Assembly (NCBI GenBank): GCA_045600225.1
Contig: JAZRXL010000032.1
Location: 1-57,185, forward strand
Source: UBA1181 sp045600225
GTDB taxonomy: Bacteria; Bacteroidota; Bacteroidia; Bacteroidales; Paludibacteraceae
Direction: 5' to 3'
DNA: 57,185 nucleotides
Every line of letters starts with the position of its first letter. Position 1 is the first letter of the stretch. The position numbers and the translations under genes are program-made. Positions 26,491 to 36,700 of the stretch are shown piece by piece. The notes below the pieces were generated by a model. The model did no database searches and was not told the DNA's origin. It saw only the letters and a list, made by a program, of their open reading frames with translations.

Positions 26491-29400
26491 ATGAAATTCA
26501 CCACATACAGAAATAGATTGATCGCCACTCTTATTGCGCTAATAAGTATACCATCATTTATGAATGCACAGATAAGAGTATTCACCATCGGAGATTCTAC
26601 AGTTCAAGACTATAACGATGGTTATGCTCCTCGTAAGGGATGGGGACAGATGTTGCCATTCTTCTTTGATAAGACAAAAGTGGTAATCTACAATAAAGCA
26701 GTTGGAGGCACAAGTTCCAAAAGTTTTTACAATGAGAAATGGGCCGATGTGAGAAATCAACTGAAGAGTGGTGATTTCGTTTTTATTCAGTTTGGTATCA
26801 ATGATAGAGCTACACAGGAATATCGTTACGCACCCAAAGACACCTTTAATGCCTACATCAGAAAGTATGTGGCCGATTGCAAAGCAAAAGGTGCTTATCC
26901 AGTATTGGTCTCCACAGTGCGTCGTTGTGCATGGCAAAATGGGAAGCCATATGATTCATACCACGAGCATCCACAATTGATGCGAGACTTAGCTTCCTCA
27001 CTAAAGTTACCCCTTGTCGACTTGGATAAGTTTTGCTACGATCTTTTCGTAGCCCAAGGCCAACTTTACGCAGAAAGACACATCACCATGCATCTTGAGG
27101 CAGGTGAGTATTCAAATTATCCTAAAGGCAATACTGACCAGGTACACTACCAGGAGACAGGTGCCATCGACAATGCACGATGCGTTGTCGAGACTATTGA
27201 GAAAAGCAACGATGCCAACTTGAAGAAGTTGATTCCAGGCATTCTTCCTCGCTACACAGTGACATTCAAAATCAACGATGCTTCGAAGGCAAAGACAGTA
27301 TCAAGATCTGCTTCTTTCCCTAAAGGAATCAATGTCACACTTAAGACTATTCCTCAGAGTGGCGCAAAGTTCCTTCGTTGGGAAGACGGTACCGGTAAGA
27401 CTATCGCAACAACCGCATTGAAAGTTCTAACAATGGGAGCATCCGACGTTACTTACAAGGCAGTATACGAGTCAAATAAGGTTGAGCCAGAAGGGTTCGA
27501 CCAAAATGCAGAAATCCAGATTGATAATATAAAAAAAGTGTTGGTTGCACCAAAAGCAAACAAATACGTATGGTATTTCAACAATGCCAGGATTACAAAC
27601 GGCACAAACCAAGAGGTGGCAATCAACAATAACGGAACATACTCGGTTGAGGTGTTCGATGCAAATGGCAAACTGCTAAAGCGTCTTGATATCTGCGTCG
27701 CCATCGGAAAGGATGGAGTTGTTCGTAAAATCTATTTGATCGGCGACTCAACAGTATGCGACTACAAAGATAGCCAGTTTCCTATGACAGGATGGGGACA
27801 AGTGTTGAAGTATTTCTTTAATTCAGATATTCAGATTGTCAACCATGCCATTGGAGGCCGCAGTTCAAGAAGTTTTCGGGAGCAAGGAAGATGGAAGACG
27901 GTGCTTAACGCATTGAATCCAGGAGATTTCGTTTTCATCCAATTTGGTCATAACGACAGAGATAATTCTAAGGCAGAGCGCTATACTCCGGTCGACAAGT
28001 ATAAACTTTACATCGACTCATTTGTAGTGGAGGCAAGAGAAAAAGGCGCCATTCCAGTGCTTGTTTCACCAATGGTAATGAATGCATGGAAAAACAGTGA
28101 TATGAGAAACGTCTTCACAGAAAGTGGTAACGACTATAGAGGAGCTATGGCAACTGTGGCAAAGAACAGAGGTTGTGCTTTCGTCGACTTGAACATGAAG
28201 TCGTACAACTACTTCAGACAATTCGATTCTGAATACCTGTCTCGCTACTACTACAACTGCTACTCTGCCGGAGAATACAACAACTATCCAAGCGGAAGTA
28301 GCGATGGTACGCACTTCCAGGAGATGGGAGCAATGGCAATGTGTAGATTCATCGCAGAGGGACTACGAGAGATCGAAGATCCATACATCTGTGCATTGCA
28401 GAAGTATATGAAACCTCTTTACAAAGTGACTGTCAAGGCAAATAAAGATAATTTTGGGACAATCACACTGTCAAGCACCTTCCCTGAAGGATGTCCAGTA
28501 TCCGTAAAAGTATTACCTACAACTGGAAACAAATTTCTTTCTTGGAATCAAGACGGAAAGGACATAGCGAAAACTACCATCTGTCGCTTCACAATGGCGG
28601 CTAAAAATACAACTCTTACCGCCATATTTGAAGGTGGCACAGAAATCGAACCACTCCTTCCAACAACATTTCCTTCCGACAAAAAGAGAATCGCATACAT
28701 CACAGATCCAACGGGAGCTACCTATGCCGACGACCCAATCAAACCAATGCTAAAAAAGTGCGACGACCTATTTGTATGGGAGATCTCTTCCGCTAATACA
28801 GATGTAAACCTAGCAGACTTCGATATGGTTTTGATTAGCGAAGAGACACCATCGACAGCACCCATAATCGCAGAATTAGAAGGTATTGCAAAGCCAGTGT
28901 TGAACATGAAGGCTCATGCCTATAAGAATGCAACCGGAGCATGGGGTTGGGCTACAAAAGATTTCGGAGACAACACTACTGCAACGTCCATTTATGTAGA
29001 AAGTGAGTATCGTAATCATCCCATGTTCAACGATATCACATTCACCAATGGAGAAGTAGAGATGGTATCGGAAATCAACACCAAAGCATTAACATACATG
29101 AATACTGCATCATTCACAGATAGGTCTGGTCTTATTATTGATATCGCATCAGTAAAGGACGAAGCGAACCAGATATGCATCTTCGAGATTTCAAGTGGAG
29201 CATCTATCGCAGGGGTGACAATCCCTGAAAAATTCATTCAAATCGGATTAAACAGCAGTTCGTATGCAAATCTGACAGAAGATGCGCTATCTATTATACG
29301 CAATGCCTGCTATTATCTAATGGGAGTCGATAATGGCACATCAACAGAAACCTATTCCCTTTCAAGCTCATCAACAAAGTTCAAACTGAGTCCTATTCCA

Positions 29401-29625
29401 GCTTATAACTTCCTAAACATATCTTACGAGACAAGCGTATACGAGAAGTTAAATATCTCATTAGTCAACGCTATTGGACGTACAATCTATGTTGCAGATA
29501 GAGAAGCTAATCCTGGTAAAAACACTAGTACACTTGACCTAACAGGTATTGCAGCCGGTATCTACATATTAAAAATTGAAGGTTCATTCACTCATGAAAC
29601 TTTTAGAATCGTTATAAAAGAGTGA
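26491..29625 (+). CDS. Tandem rhamnogalacturonan acetylesterase (two CE12-type SGNH domains), T9SS-secreted
   Basis: The 1044-residue protein has a signal peptide (1-26) and two full GDSL/SGNH esterase domains of CE12 type. Domain 1 (about 28-245) has GDST, FGINDR and DQVH; domain 2 (about 413-640) has GDST, FGHNDR and DGTH, so Ser, Asn, Asp and His are present in both. Each is followed by a short repeat of the type FLxW-DG-FTM-A-YxAxFE. Then come the Rossmann-like domain shared with the lyase (from KRIAYITD) and a T9SS type A sorting domain ending IYILKIEGSF. It should remove acetyl groups from rhamnogalacturonan so the lyase can cut. It lies 79 bases after the lyase gene and is probably co-transcribed. 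Confidence 0.92.
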   Translation: MKFTTYRNRLIATLIALISIPSFMNAQIRVFTIGDSTVQDYNDGYAPRKGWGQMLPFFFDKTKVVIYNKAVGGTSSKSFYNEKWADVRNQLKSGDFVFIQFGINDRATQEYRYAPKDTFNAYIRKYVADCKAKGAYPVLVSTVRRCAWQNGKPYDSYHEHPQLMRDLASSLKLPLVDLDKFCYDLFVAQGQLYAERHITMHLEAGEYSNYPKGNTDQVHYQETGAIDNARCVVETIEKSNDANLKKLIPGILPRYTVTFKINDASKAKTVSRSASFPKGINVTLKTIPQSGAKFLRWEDGTGKTIATTALKVLTMGASDVTYKAVYESNKVEPEGFDQNAEIQIDNIKKVLVAPKANKYVWYFNNARITNGTNQEVAINNNGTYSVEVFDANGKLLKRLDICVAIGKDGVVRKIYLIGDSTVCDYKDSQFPMTGWGQVLKYFFNSDIQIVNHAIGGRSSRSFREQGRWKTVLNALNPGDFVFIQFGHNDRDNSKAERYTPVDKYKLYIDSFVVEAREKGAIPVLVSPMVMNAWKNSDMRNVFTESGNDYRGAMATVAKNRGCAFVDLNMKSYNYFRQFDSEYLSRYYYNCYSAGEYNNYPSGSSDGTHFQEMGAMAMCRFIAEGLREIEDPYICALQKYMKPLYKVTVKANKDNFGTITLSSTFPEGCPVSVKVLPTTGNKFLSWNQDGKDIAKTTICRFTMAAKNTTLTAIFEGGTEIEPLLPTTFPSDKKRIAYITDPTGATYADDPIKPMLKKCDDLFVWEISSANTDVNLADFDMVLISEETPSTAPIIAELEGIAKPVLNMKAHAYKNATGAWGWATKDFGDNTTATSIYVESEYRNHPMFNDITFTNGEVEMVSEINTKALTYMNTASFTDRSGLIIDIASVKDEANQICIFEISSGASIAGVTIPEKFIQIGLNSSSYANLTEDALSIIRNACYYLMGVDNGTSTETYSLSSSSTKFKLSPIPAYNFLNISYETSVYEKLNISLVNAIGRTIYVADREANPGKNTSTLDLTGIAAGIYILKIEGSFTHETFRIVIKE

Positions 29626-29768
29626 ATCAAAATTCTATTTTGACCTATACAAGATGTGCAGATACAATTTTTTAGAGACATATCCATTTATGATAAACAC
29701 CTTTCAAAGATAGGGATGAGTCCAATAAGGGAAAAGAGTGCCTCCTAAGTTCCCTAATTTGGTATTTA

Positions 29769-30647
29769 TTATTCAGTCTTTTTCTGGAAGAATGCTCCAG
29801 TCAGGCTTTCGGTATCTACGGTGTTTATAAATGCGTCAGGAACCTGCTCTTTTATAGCTCTCACAACCGATAGATATTGGTCTTTTGCAACAACGGAATA
29901 TACAATTGTTGATTCAGTGTGCAAATGTGCCCCATTGCTCTTGATAAAAGTAGCGCCATGGTTGGTCTTTTCGTAAATAATCTTACCGACCTTATCGGGT
30001 TCTGTGGTCACAACAAACATAGTCTCTTTCTGATAATGCTTAAACAGCATGTGTATCATTTGAGTCGAGGCATATTGGAAAATGATGGAGTAAAGAGCCT
30101 TGTCCCAACCGAAAAGCATACCAGCAGAAATAAGGATAACTGCGTTGATACCTAAAACCAAATTCCAGGAGTCAACCTGCTTCTTCTCCGACATATAGAT
30201 GGCGATGAAATCGGTTCCTCCTGCTGTTGCTTCTACTGATAGACAAATACTGATAGCTGTACCATTAATGATCCCTCCAAAAACAGAAATCAGTAAGATG
30301 TCGGTTGTAATTGTATAAGTTGGAAGCAAGTCGGCAAAAAGTCCCGTAAGGAAGATCATTATGCAAGAGTAAATGGTGAACTTCTTTCCAATAAACTTAA
30401 AACCAATGAAAACAGGAATCGCATTTACCAAAATGTTAATATAAGAGTATGGAAGTTCTATTCCGAAAAAGATCTCTGCAGACCGTTGTATAAGCAGTGT
30501 CAAACCAGTTGCACCACCAGGCAGAAGTCCCCCTGCTTGAACGAACGTTCTGATGTTTGCTGCCATTAGAAGGGCTGCGCCGACAATGATCAGAATTCTT
30601 TTTGAATCTTTCTTAATATCGAATAGTTCAGTTCCCATTTCCCCCAT
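29769..30647 (-). CDS. YitT-family membrane protein
   Basis: The 292-residue protein has about five membrane helices (about 17-185), the glycine-rich AGGLLPGGATGLTLL and EATAGGTDFIAIYMS repeats of the YitT family, and a C-terminal DUF2179 soluble domain with GATFIKSNGAHLHTE. The family is widespread and without a firm function; transport has been suggested. Two starts are possible, ATG at 30647 or at 30638. It begins 36 bases after the AraC-type gene, so the two may form one unit. Confidence 0.93.
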   Translation of the reverse strand: MGEMGTELFDIKKDSKRILIIVGAALLMAANIRTFVQAGGLLPGGATGLTLLIQRSAEIFFGIELPYSYINILVNAIPVFIGFKFIGKKFTIYSCIMIFLTGLFADLLPTYTITTDILLISVFGGIINGTAISICLSVEATAGGTDFIAIYMSEKKQVDSWNLVLGINAVILISAGMLFGWDKALYSIIFQYASTQMIHMLFKHYQKETMFVVTTEPDKVGKIIYEKTNHGATFIKSNGAHLHTESTIVYSVVAKDQYLSVVRAIKEQVPDAFINTVDTESLTGAFFQKKTE

Positions 30648-30683
30648 CTAAGATGCGACACTACTACAGATAACTCTTAATTC

Positions 30684-31940
30684 TCACGCACTCTTCTGAT
30701 ACTGTAATGGAGTGCAACCATATTTTTCTTTGAAAAGTCTACGGAATGTATGGTCACTGTTGAAGCCACTAATAAAAGCGATGTCAGAAACCTTTTCATT
30801 GCCTGCTTTTAATAGTTGCTCTGCATGGGTCAATCGTAAAGTATTAACATATTCATAAAAAGTGACATGCTTCACTTGGTTGAGGTAATCGGAAACATAA
30901 TGACGATTAGTGCCGAGTTTGCTAGAGATCCAATCGATGTTGACCTCTGTGTCCAAGTAGAATTTCTCTTCCTCCAACTTGTTGATAATTTCATCAAAGT
31001 TTACGAACTTGGAAGCAGAAGGTTTCTCTTCCGTCTTTTGTCGCTCTTCCAGTATAGTGGCACCTTCAGTGGCAACAGGCTCTGAAACAGAATCTATGGA
31101 TGTTGCTTCTTCGAAGGAATGAGCCATTTGTGCGGGTTCTTCTTTAACTTCGTCGCTAACCTTCTCTTCATCGATTTTCATCTCCGCCATTTGCTCCTTA
31201 ATCAAGTCGATGGTCATGTCATCTACCTTGTGCGAAAGGGCGCAACCTACAATTCCTGTAAGGAATATCAAAGTGAGGATATCATAGAGCACCATATACT
31301 CATCCACATCAGTAAGAATGGTGAGAGGTACGTAAAGCAATGTCAGAATGAAAAGCGGAACGAGAGTCCAGAACACCCATCTGGTACTTCTTCTATCAAT
31401 GTTTGAGCAGTTCTCCACCAGTTTCTTATCGAATCTTTTGATGAAGTAGCCATACCATCCCAATTGCGCCATAACCATGAGAATGGTGGTAATGTATGCA
31501 AAGGTGTATAACTTAAATGGAAGAATTTCAAATATATCGTTTATCGAATAAAGGATATACGGAAGAATGATGGAAGCGCCAATCCATCTTTTAGGCATTC
31601 TACCCAAAAGCACGGTGGAACCAAAAACCATGGAAAGCGGCAAGATGGCCAAATCCATGTATTCCATAAAAGTATTGTAGTTGGGATATACCCTACCTAT
31701 CTGGTAATAACCACAGTTAGATTGAAGAAGTTCAGGAACAATCCACATCGCATAGTTTGCAAGATAGATAACCAGCAACCAAGCCAATGACTTATGTATG
31801 GCAATAGTCGCCTCATTTCTTTTGGGTTGGAGCTTTGGAAGTATAAAAAATAGGAAAATGGAATTAATCAAAAAGTAAAAGACGTTTCCGCCTTGAACCA
31901 TTATACCAAGGTATTCAAACGATGAAATGTAAGTGTTCAT
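30684..31940 (-). CDS. Membrane-bound AraC-family transcriptional regulator
   Basis: The 418-residue protein has about seven hydrophobic helices in its first 235 residues, a charged linker rich in Glu, Lys and Ser (about 245-325), and a C-terminal AraC-type helix-turn-helix pair (about 335-418) with IDWISSKLGTNRHYVSDYLN and VSDIAFISGFNSDHTFRRLF. It is a one-component regulator tied to the inner membrane, so it must either bind DNA at the membrane or be released by cleavage in the linker. Targets are unknown; the closest candidate is the YitT gene 36 bases downstream. Confidence 0.9.
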   Translation of the reverse strand: MNTYISSFEYLGIMVQGGNVFYFLINSIFLFFILPKLQPKRNEATIAIHKSLAWLLVIYLANYAMWIVPELLQSNCGYYQIGRVYPNYNTFMEYMDLAILPLSMVFGSTVLLGRMPKRWIGASIILPYILYSINDIFEILPFKLYTFAYITTILMVMAQLGWYGYFIKRFDKKLVENCSNIDRRSTRWVFWTLVPLFILTLLYVPLTILTDVDEYMVLYDILTLIFLTGIVGCALSHKVDDMTIDLIKEQMAEMKIDEEKVSDEVKEEPAQMAHSFEEATSIDSVSEPVATEGATILEERQKTEEKPSASKFVNFDEIINKLEEEKFYLDTEVNIDWISSKLGTNRHYVSDYLNQVKHVTFYEYVNTLRLTHAEQLLKAGNEKVSDIAFISGFNSDHTFRRLFKEKYGCTPLQYQKSA

Positions 31941-31966
31941 ATTTTAATCTGTAATTTGTTTCTCTG

Positions 31967-31982
31967 CAAAATTACAAAATTA
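31967..31982 (-). promoter_or_regulatory. Two adjacent -7 elements before the AraC-type gene
   Basis: The minus strand carries TAATTTTG twice in direct succession (31982-31975 and 31974-31967), each a full TAnnTTTG match. The nearest TTTG upstream is at 32000-31997, at 14 and 22 bases, neither ideal. The element may allow two nearby start sites or slip between them. Confidence 0.45.
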
Positions 31983-32015
31983 AGACCGTAAAAAAGCAAA
32001 GGTGCACCATAATGT

Positions 32016-33554
32016 TTATCCAGCCCAACCTTCTCTATCCAAATTTCTATAGTTGATTGCCTCATTGATATGACGCGTCTCCACATTCTCTGAGTGATCA
32101 AGGTCTGCAATAGTTCGCGCAACCTTCAAAATTCGATCGTAGGCTCGGGCTGAAAGGTTAAGTTTAAGCATGGCTGCTTTTAGTCTGGCACTTGCTTCAT
32201 CGTTGAGTTGCGTATGCTTATGTAGCAATCTCGTATTCATCTGTGCATTGCAATGGATCCCCTTCTCATCCTTGAAGCGTTCCAACTGAATATTCCTCGC
32301 TTCTATCACCCTTGCACGGATCTGTTCGCTCGTCTCAGATGCCTCACACTCAGAGAGTTTCTCAAACGGAACCGGAACGATCTCGATGTGCAGGTCGATA
32401 CGATCAAGAAGTGGTCCTGAGATTTTACTTAGGTATTTTTGTACAACACCAGATGCACATACGCATTCGCGTGTGGGATGATTGTAATAACCACATGGAC
32501 AAGGATTCATCGCAGCAACAAGCATGAAACTGGCTGGATATTCTACGGTAGATCGTGTTCTTGAGATAGTAATCTTTCGGTCTTCCAATGGCTGACGCAT
32601 CACTTCAAGAACTGTTCGTTTAAATTCTGGTAATTCGTCCAAGAAGAGAACCCCATTATGGGCCAAGCTGATCTCCCCCGGTTGCGGATACCCACCTCCT
32701 CCACATAAGGCAGCATCGGATATGGTGTGATGTGGGTTACGGTATGGTCGCTGTGTCATTAGAGAGGTCTCCTTTCCTATTTTCCCAGCTACAGAATGTA
32801 TTTTAGTAGTCTCCAAAGCCTCATAAAGGGTTAATGGAGGCAGAATGGTCGGTATCCGCTTGGCAAGCATGGATTTTCCTGCACCTGGGGGACCAACTAA
32901 AATAATATTATGTCCCCCAGCGGCAGCCACCTCAAAAGCTCGCTTTACATTCTCTTGGCCTTTTACATCCGAAAAATCGATGTCGTAATGACTGGAGTTT
33001 TTCATAAACTCCGCTCGTGTATCAACAAAAGTAGGTTCCAAACTCTCCTTCTTATTCAGAAAATCTATCACCTGTTTAAGATTCTCAGCACCATATACCT
33101 TTAAGTTGTTTACTACTGCTGCCTCTCTTGCATTTTGAACAGGAAGTATTAAACCAGCAAAACCCTCTTCGCGCGCCTTGATAGCAATCGGCAACGCTCC
33201 CTTTATAGGTTGCAAAGTTCCATCGAGCGATAACTCTCCCATAATGACATACTGACTCAATTCCTCCGACTGTATATCTCCCGCAGCTGACATAATACCA
33301 ATGGCCAAGGGAAGATCGTAAGCAGCCCCCTCTTTACGGATATCAGCAGGCGCCATATTAACAATAACCTGATAATGAGGAAATTTCATTCCACAATACT
33401 CCAAGGCTGATACAATGCGTTCATGACTCTCTTTGATCGCATTGTCGGGTAGTCCGACCAATGTGAATCGAAAACCTTGTGTTACATTAACTTCAATAGT
33501 AATGGTAGATGCATGGATTCCCTGTACGGAAGCCCCATAAGTTTTTACTAACAT
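32016..33554 (-). CDS. YifB-family Mg-chelatase-like AAA ATPase (ComM-type)
   Basis: The 512-residue cytoplasmic ATPase has an N-terminal ChlI/Lon-like fold, Walker A GPPGAGKS at about 219-226, Walker B LFLDELPEF, and a C-terminal domain with the cysteine-rich NPCPCGYYNHPTRECVC and SARAYDRILKVARTIADL. ComM/YifB proteins are hexameric DNA helicases that help integrate incoming DNA in natural transformation in some bacteria. Length and motifs are complete. Its own promoter lies at 33604-33636. Confidence 0.95.
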   Translation of the reverse strand: MLVKTYGASVQGIHASTITIEVNVTQGFRFTLVGLPDNAIKESHERIVSALEYCGMKFPHYQVIVNMAPADIRKEGAAYDLPLAIGIMSAAGDIQSEELSQYVIMGELSLDGTLQPIKGALPIAIKAREEGFAGLILPVQNAREAAVVNNLKVYGAENLKQVIDFLNKKESLEPTFVDTRAEFMKNSSHYDIDFSDVKGQENVKRAFEVAAAGGHNIILVGPPGAGKSMLAKRIPTILPPLTLYEALETTKIHSVAGKIGKETSLMTQRPYRNPHHTISDAALCGGGGYPQPGEISLAHNGVLFLDELPEFKRTVLEVMRQPLEDRKITISRTRSTVEYPASFMLVAAMNPCPCGYYNHPTRECVCASGVVQKYLSKISGPLLDRIDLHIEIVPVPFEKLSECEASETSEQIRARVIEARNIQLERFKDEKGIHCNAQMNTRLLHKHTQLNDEASARLKAAMLKLNLSARAYDRILKVARTIADLDHSENVETRHINEAINYRNLDREGWAG

Positions 33555-33603
33555 ATTTAAACATTTTGGCTATTCGGTAAATTTTGCGGTAGAATTTTTA
33601 TGG

Positions 33604-33636
33604 CAAATTTATACGAAAGCAGATTTATGAGGCAAA
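33604..33636 (-). promoter_or_regulatory. Promoter of the yifB-like gene
   Basis: The minus strand shows TTTG (33636-33633), 21 bases, then TAAATTTG (33611-33604). The spacing is one base longer than usual. The ATG at 33554 leaves a leader of about 45 bases. Confidence 0.5.
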
Positions 33637-33771
33637 TATATATCAAATTTAATGAATCTACGATATTAAAAGTTAAAAAGTGTTTTCCCATATCCCATTT
33701 TTTTACTAACTTTATACCCTAAACTTAAGAGAACCATAAATTGATTTTTTTAAATCTAAATTCACTACATA

Positions 33772-36700
33772 ATGAAGAACATTAGCTATAAGATAATAAT
33801 GCTTATCGGGAGTCTATTCCTCACGTTGTCAGCCTTCTCTCAAAACTGGAACCTAGTATGGCGCGAGGATTTTGGTGTGGCTGAAGATACGGTCATCAAG
33901 AATTTTGCCGATAATACGAAGACTGTGCCAAGACATTTTTTCGCAGAGTACGAATCCGTACCCCACTATAATAGTATGGGCAACATCGATTACCATGAAG
34001 CGGGACAATATCTTGGCGAATGTGCTACCATTAGTGACGGTTCATACGGCATAACGAATAATGTGCGATGGGCATATAAACGTTTCGCTTCATGTAAAAC
34101 TGATGGCGGTGAACATTTCGTTGCAAGCAAAGACCATACGGGCAATAAGAATGGAGCTATGCTAGTAGTCAACTCCGAGGTCGGAACAGGCTTGCCTATC
34201 TACGAGCAAGAGATTGACTTTTCCCTTTGTGATAGTCGAGAGTATAAATTTGTGATCTATGCTGCCAGCGTTACTGCATACCAGGATGGAGGAAACGCCA
34301 ACCTCGAACTGCAGGTTATCAACAAAGAAACTGGAGAGGAAATAAATACAATCAAGACAGGAGATATCCCATTCTGGCCTTTTGACGGTTGGGGAGAAGG
34401 CAAAGGGGAAAAAGGAGATGTGACAGCCACTAGAGAGTGGTCGGAATACTCATGCACCTTTACCGTTAACAATGGTGGTACCTTGCTGTTAAGGGTTATC
34501 AATTGGGGTAGTGGATATAATGACTTTGCAATTGATGATATCTCACTTTATCGCAACGATGATGTGAATGTTATCGAACCTGTTATTTCTTCGAATACAA
34601 TCTCGGAAGAGAGTACTAGTATAGGAAGTGATTGTCAGTTTATCGCTTCGTTTAAAGTACCAATCGAGGTACTGACTAGTTGGAAAAATATCTATGATCA
34701 GGTCTATTTTTTATGGCAACGATCTACCGATGATGGCTTTACGTGGAGTAATATTCTCTCAGAGAGTGGTATAGAGAAACGATCGGTAGAATTAGAGGTC
34801 TCATCAGAAAAACCAGAGGTCTATCGTGTTATTATTACAGGTGCTTCTACTGTTGCTTTAGCTGAGGAGCAAGCCTTGTATATCGCTGAGCATGGCGGAC
34901 CTAAGGATGGATGTAGCTATTTCTCTATTTCTAACACCTTAGCTGGTGTATCACCTACACCTGATTGTTCGTTCAAGGAAGATTTGCGTACTGTGTGGAA
35001 GGAAAATTTTGGACGTATAGATTCTACTGAAGTACGTGATTTTGAAGGTACATCCTTCTCATTGTATGATAAGCCTACGAAAGAGGGCGTTGTGGCTGGT
35101 AATTATGCTGTGACTTGTGCTCCTGATGCGGCATTGCTTAAGGCTAACTATAGTTGGGATGGATCAATATCGGGCTATTCAGCCTCAGGAAAGGATATGT
35201 CTAAATATATGACCGATGCCAATAATGCATTCTTCTATGCTGTTTTGCCGCAAGAAAAGAATGTGACGGGCGAAACGATTGTGATTGATAAGGTTTTGTC
35301 GGGTCCTTTCTGTAATTGTAAGAATTATCTCTTCTCCTATCGGGTGATTTGTCCTAATAGTTGGACTACTGTGGAGTTGGAGGCGCGCGTGATGGATGGT
35401 ACTCGTGTGATTGCGTCTCAACTTGCTAAACTGAGTGGTACTGGTACTCCTTCATGGACACGAATGATGACCTCTTTTTCGTTGCCTATCAATTATGCAG
35501 GTGCATTACATTTGCAAGTAGTGGCCAAGAATGATAATACGTGGGACGTTCCTTTGGCTATTGATGATCTCTCTTTGGCAATTTGCTCTGAGACCATTGG
35601 AGAGGCATCTCTTGGAATAGATGGGGACGACTCTCTTTTCTCTTATGGTCCATTCGACTGCAACGACCATTTGGAGAAACACTTTGTACAGCTATTCGCA
35701 CCTGATTGGGATGAAGAAGGAACCTACTATATTGGATGGCAAACTTCCTCAGACGGAGTGAATTGGAAACGAATCAATGGTTCTTCTAGAAAGGTTGATT
35801 ACGACAATCCGGAAGGAGGACTACTAATGTATCGTGCAATCTTGTCAAAGAGCGAAACAGTTGTTAATGAAATTGCAGAAAAGGGGGCTTCAACCGATCC
35901 ATGTGATACATATCTAATCACAGACCCTGTAAGTATTACCTGCAAAAAATCAGGATGTCGGAAACCTGAATTGGATTTTAAGTTCGGACCAGGATCCACC
36001 TTATGTGAATCAGAAGCAGGTAAACCATTCCATGCATTCCAATTCGAGCAGACAAACAGCGTAAAAATCGACTCTGTTATATGGTTTTCAAAAAGTTTAA
36101 CGGAAAGTAAATGGACTAAGGTTGACAGCCAAAACAACCCTGAACAATTAAGCCATACAATAGCAATCCCAACAGAAACCACTCAATATCTATACATGGC
36201 TGCAAGCTTCAGCGAGGATAGCATCTGTGTATCAGACTCTATGATATATACCCTAAACATTGCTCCTAAACCTGAATTATCATTAGGTGCAGACAAAGAA
36301 TCGATTTGTTACGGAAGCAGCGTCAAACTTACTGCAAAAGGAAAGAATGCTTCATCCCTACTTTGGATCTATGATGAAGAGACCGTAAAAGAGACTCCAA
36401 ATCCTTCTTCAGTTATAGAAGAAGATCTGACCTATTCTCCAGAAAAGTCTGGTCGGTTCTTCTTATTTGCTCCTAGCGAAGGCGCTTGCCCTGACACCTA
36501 CTCAGATACGATACAAATTGAAGTGGAAATGCCAATGGACTATACCATTACCCCTATTCCAACCGCCATCTGTGCAGGAAATAGCATCGATTTAACTGCC
36601 ACAAAGATTGCAGGTGACGCACTCTCTGAGGTATGGACTAAGAATGGAGACGTAATATCGACAACAACCGATATACCAACAGAAAACACCACCTATGTTT

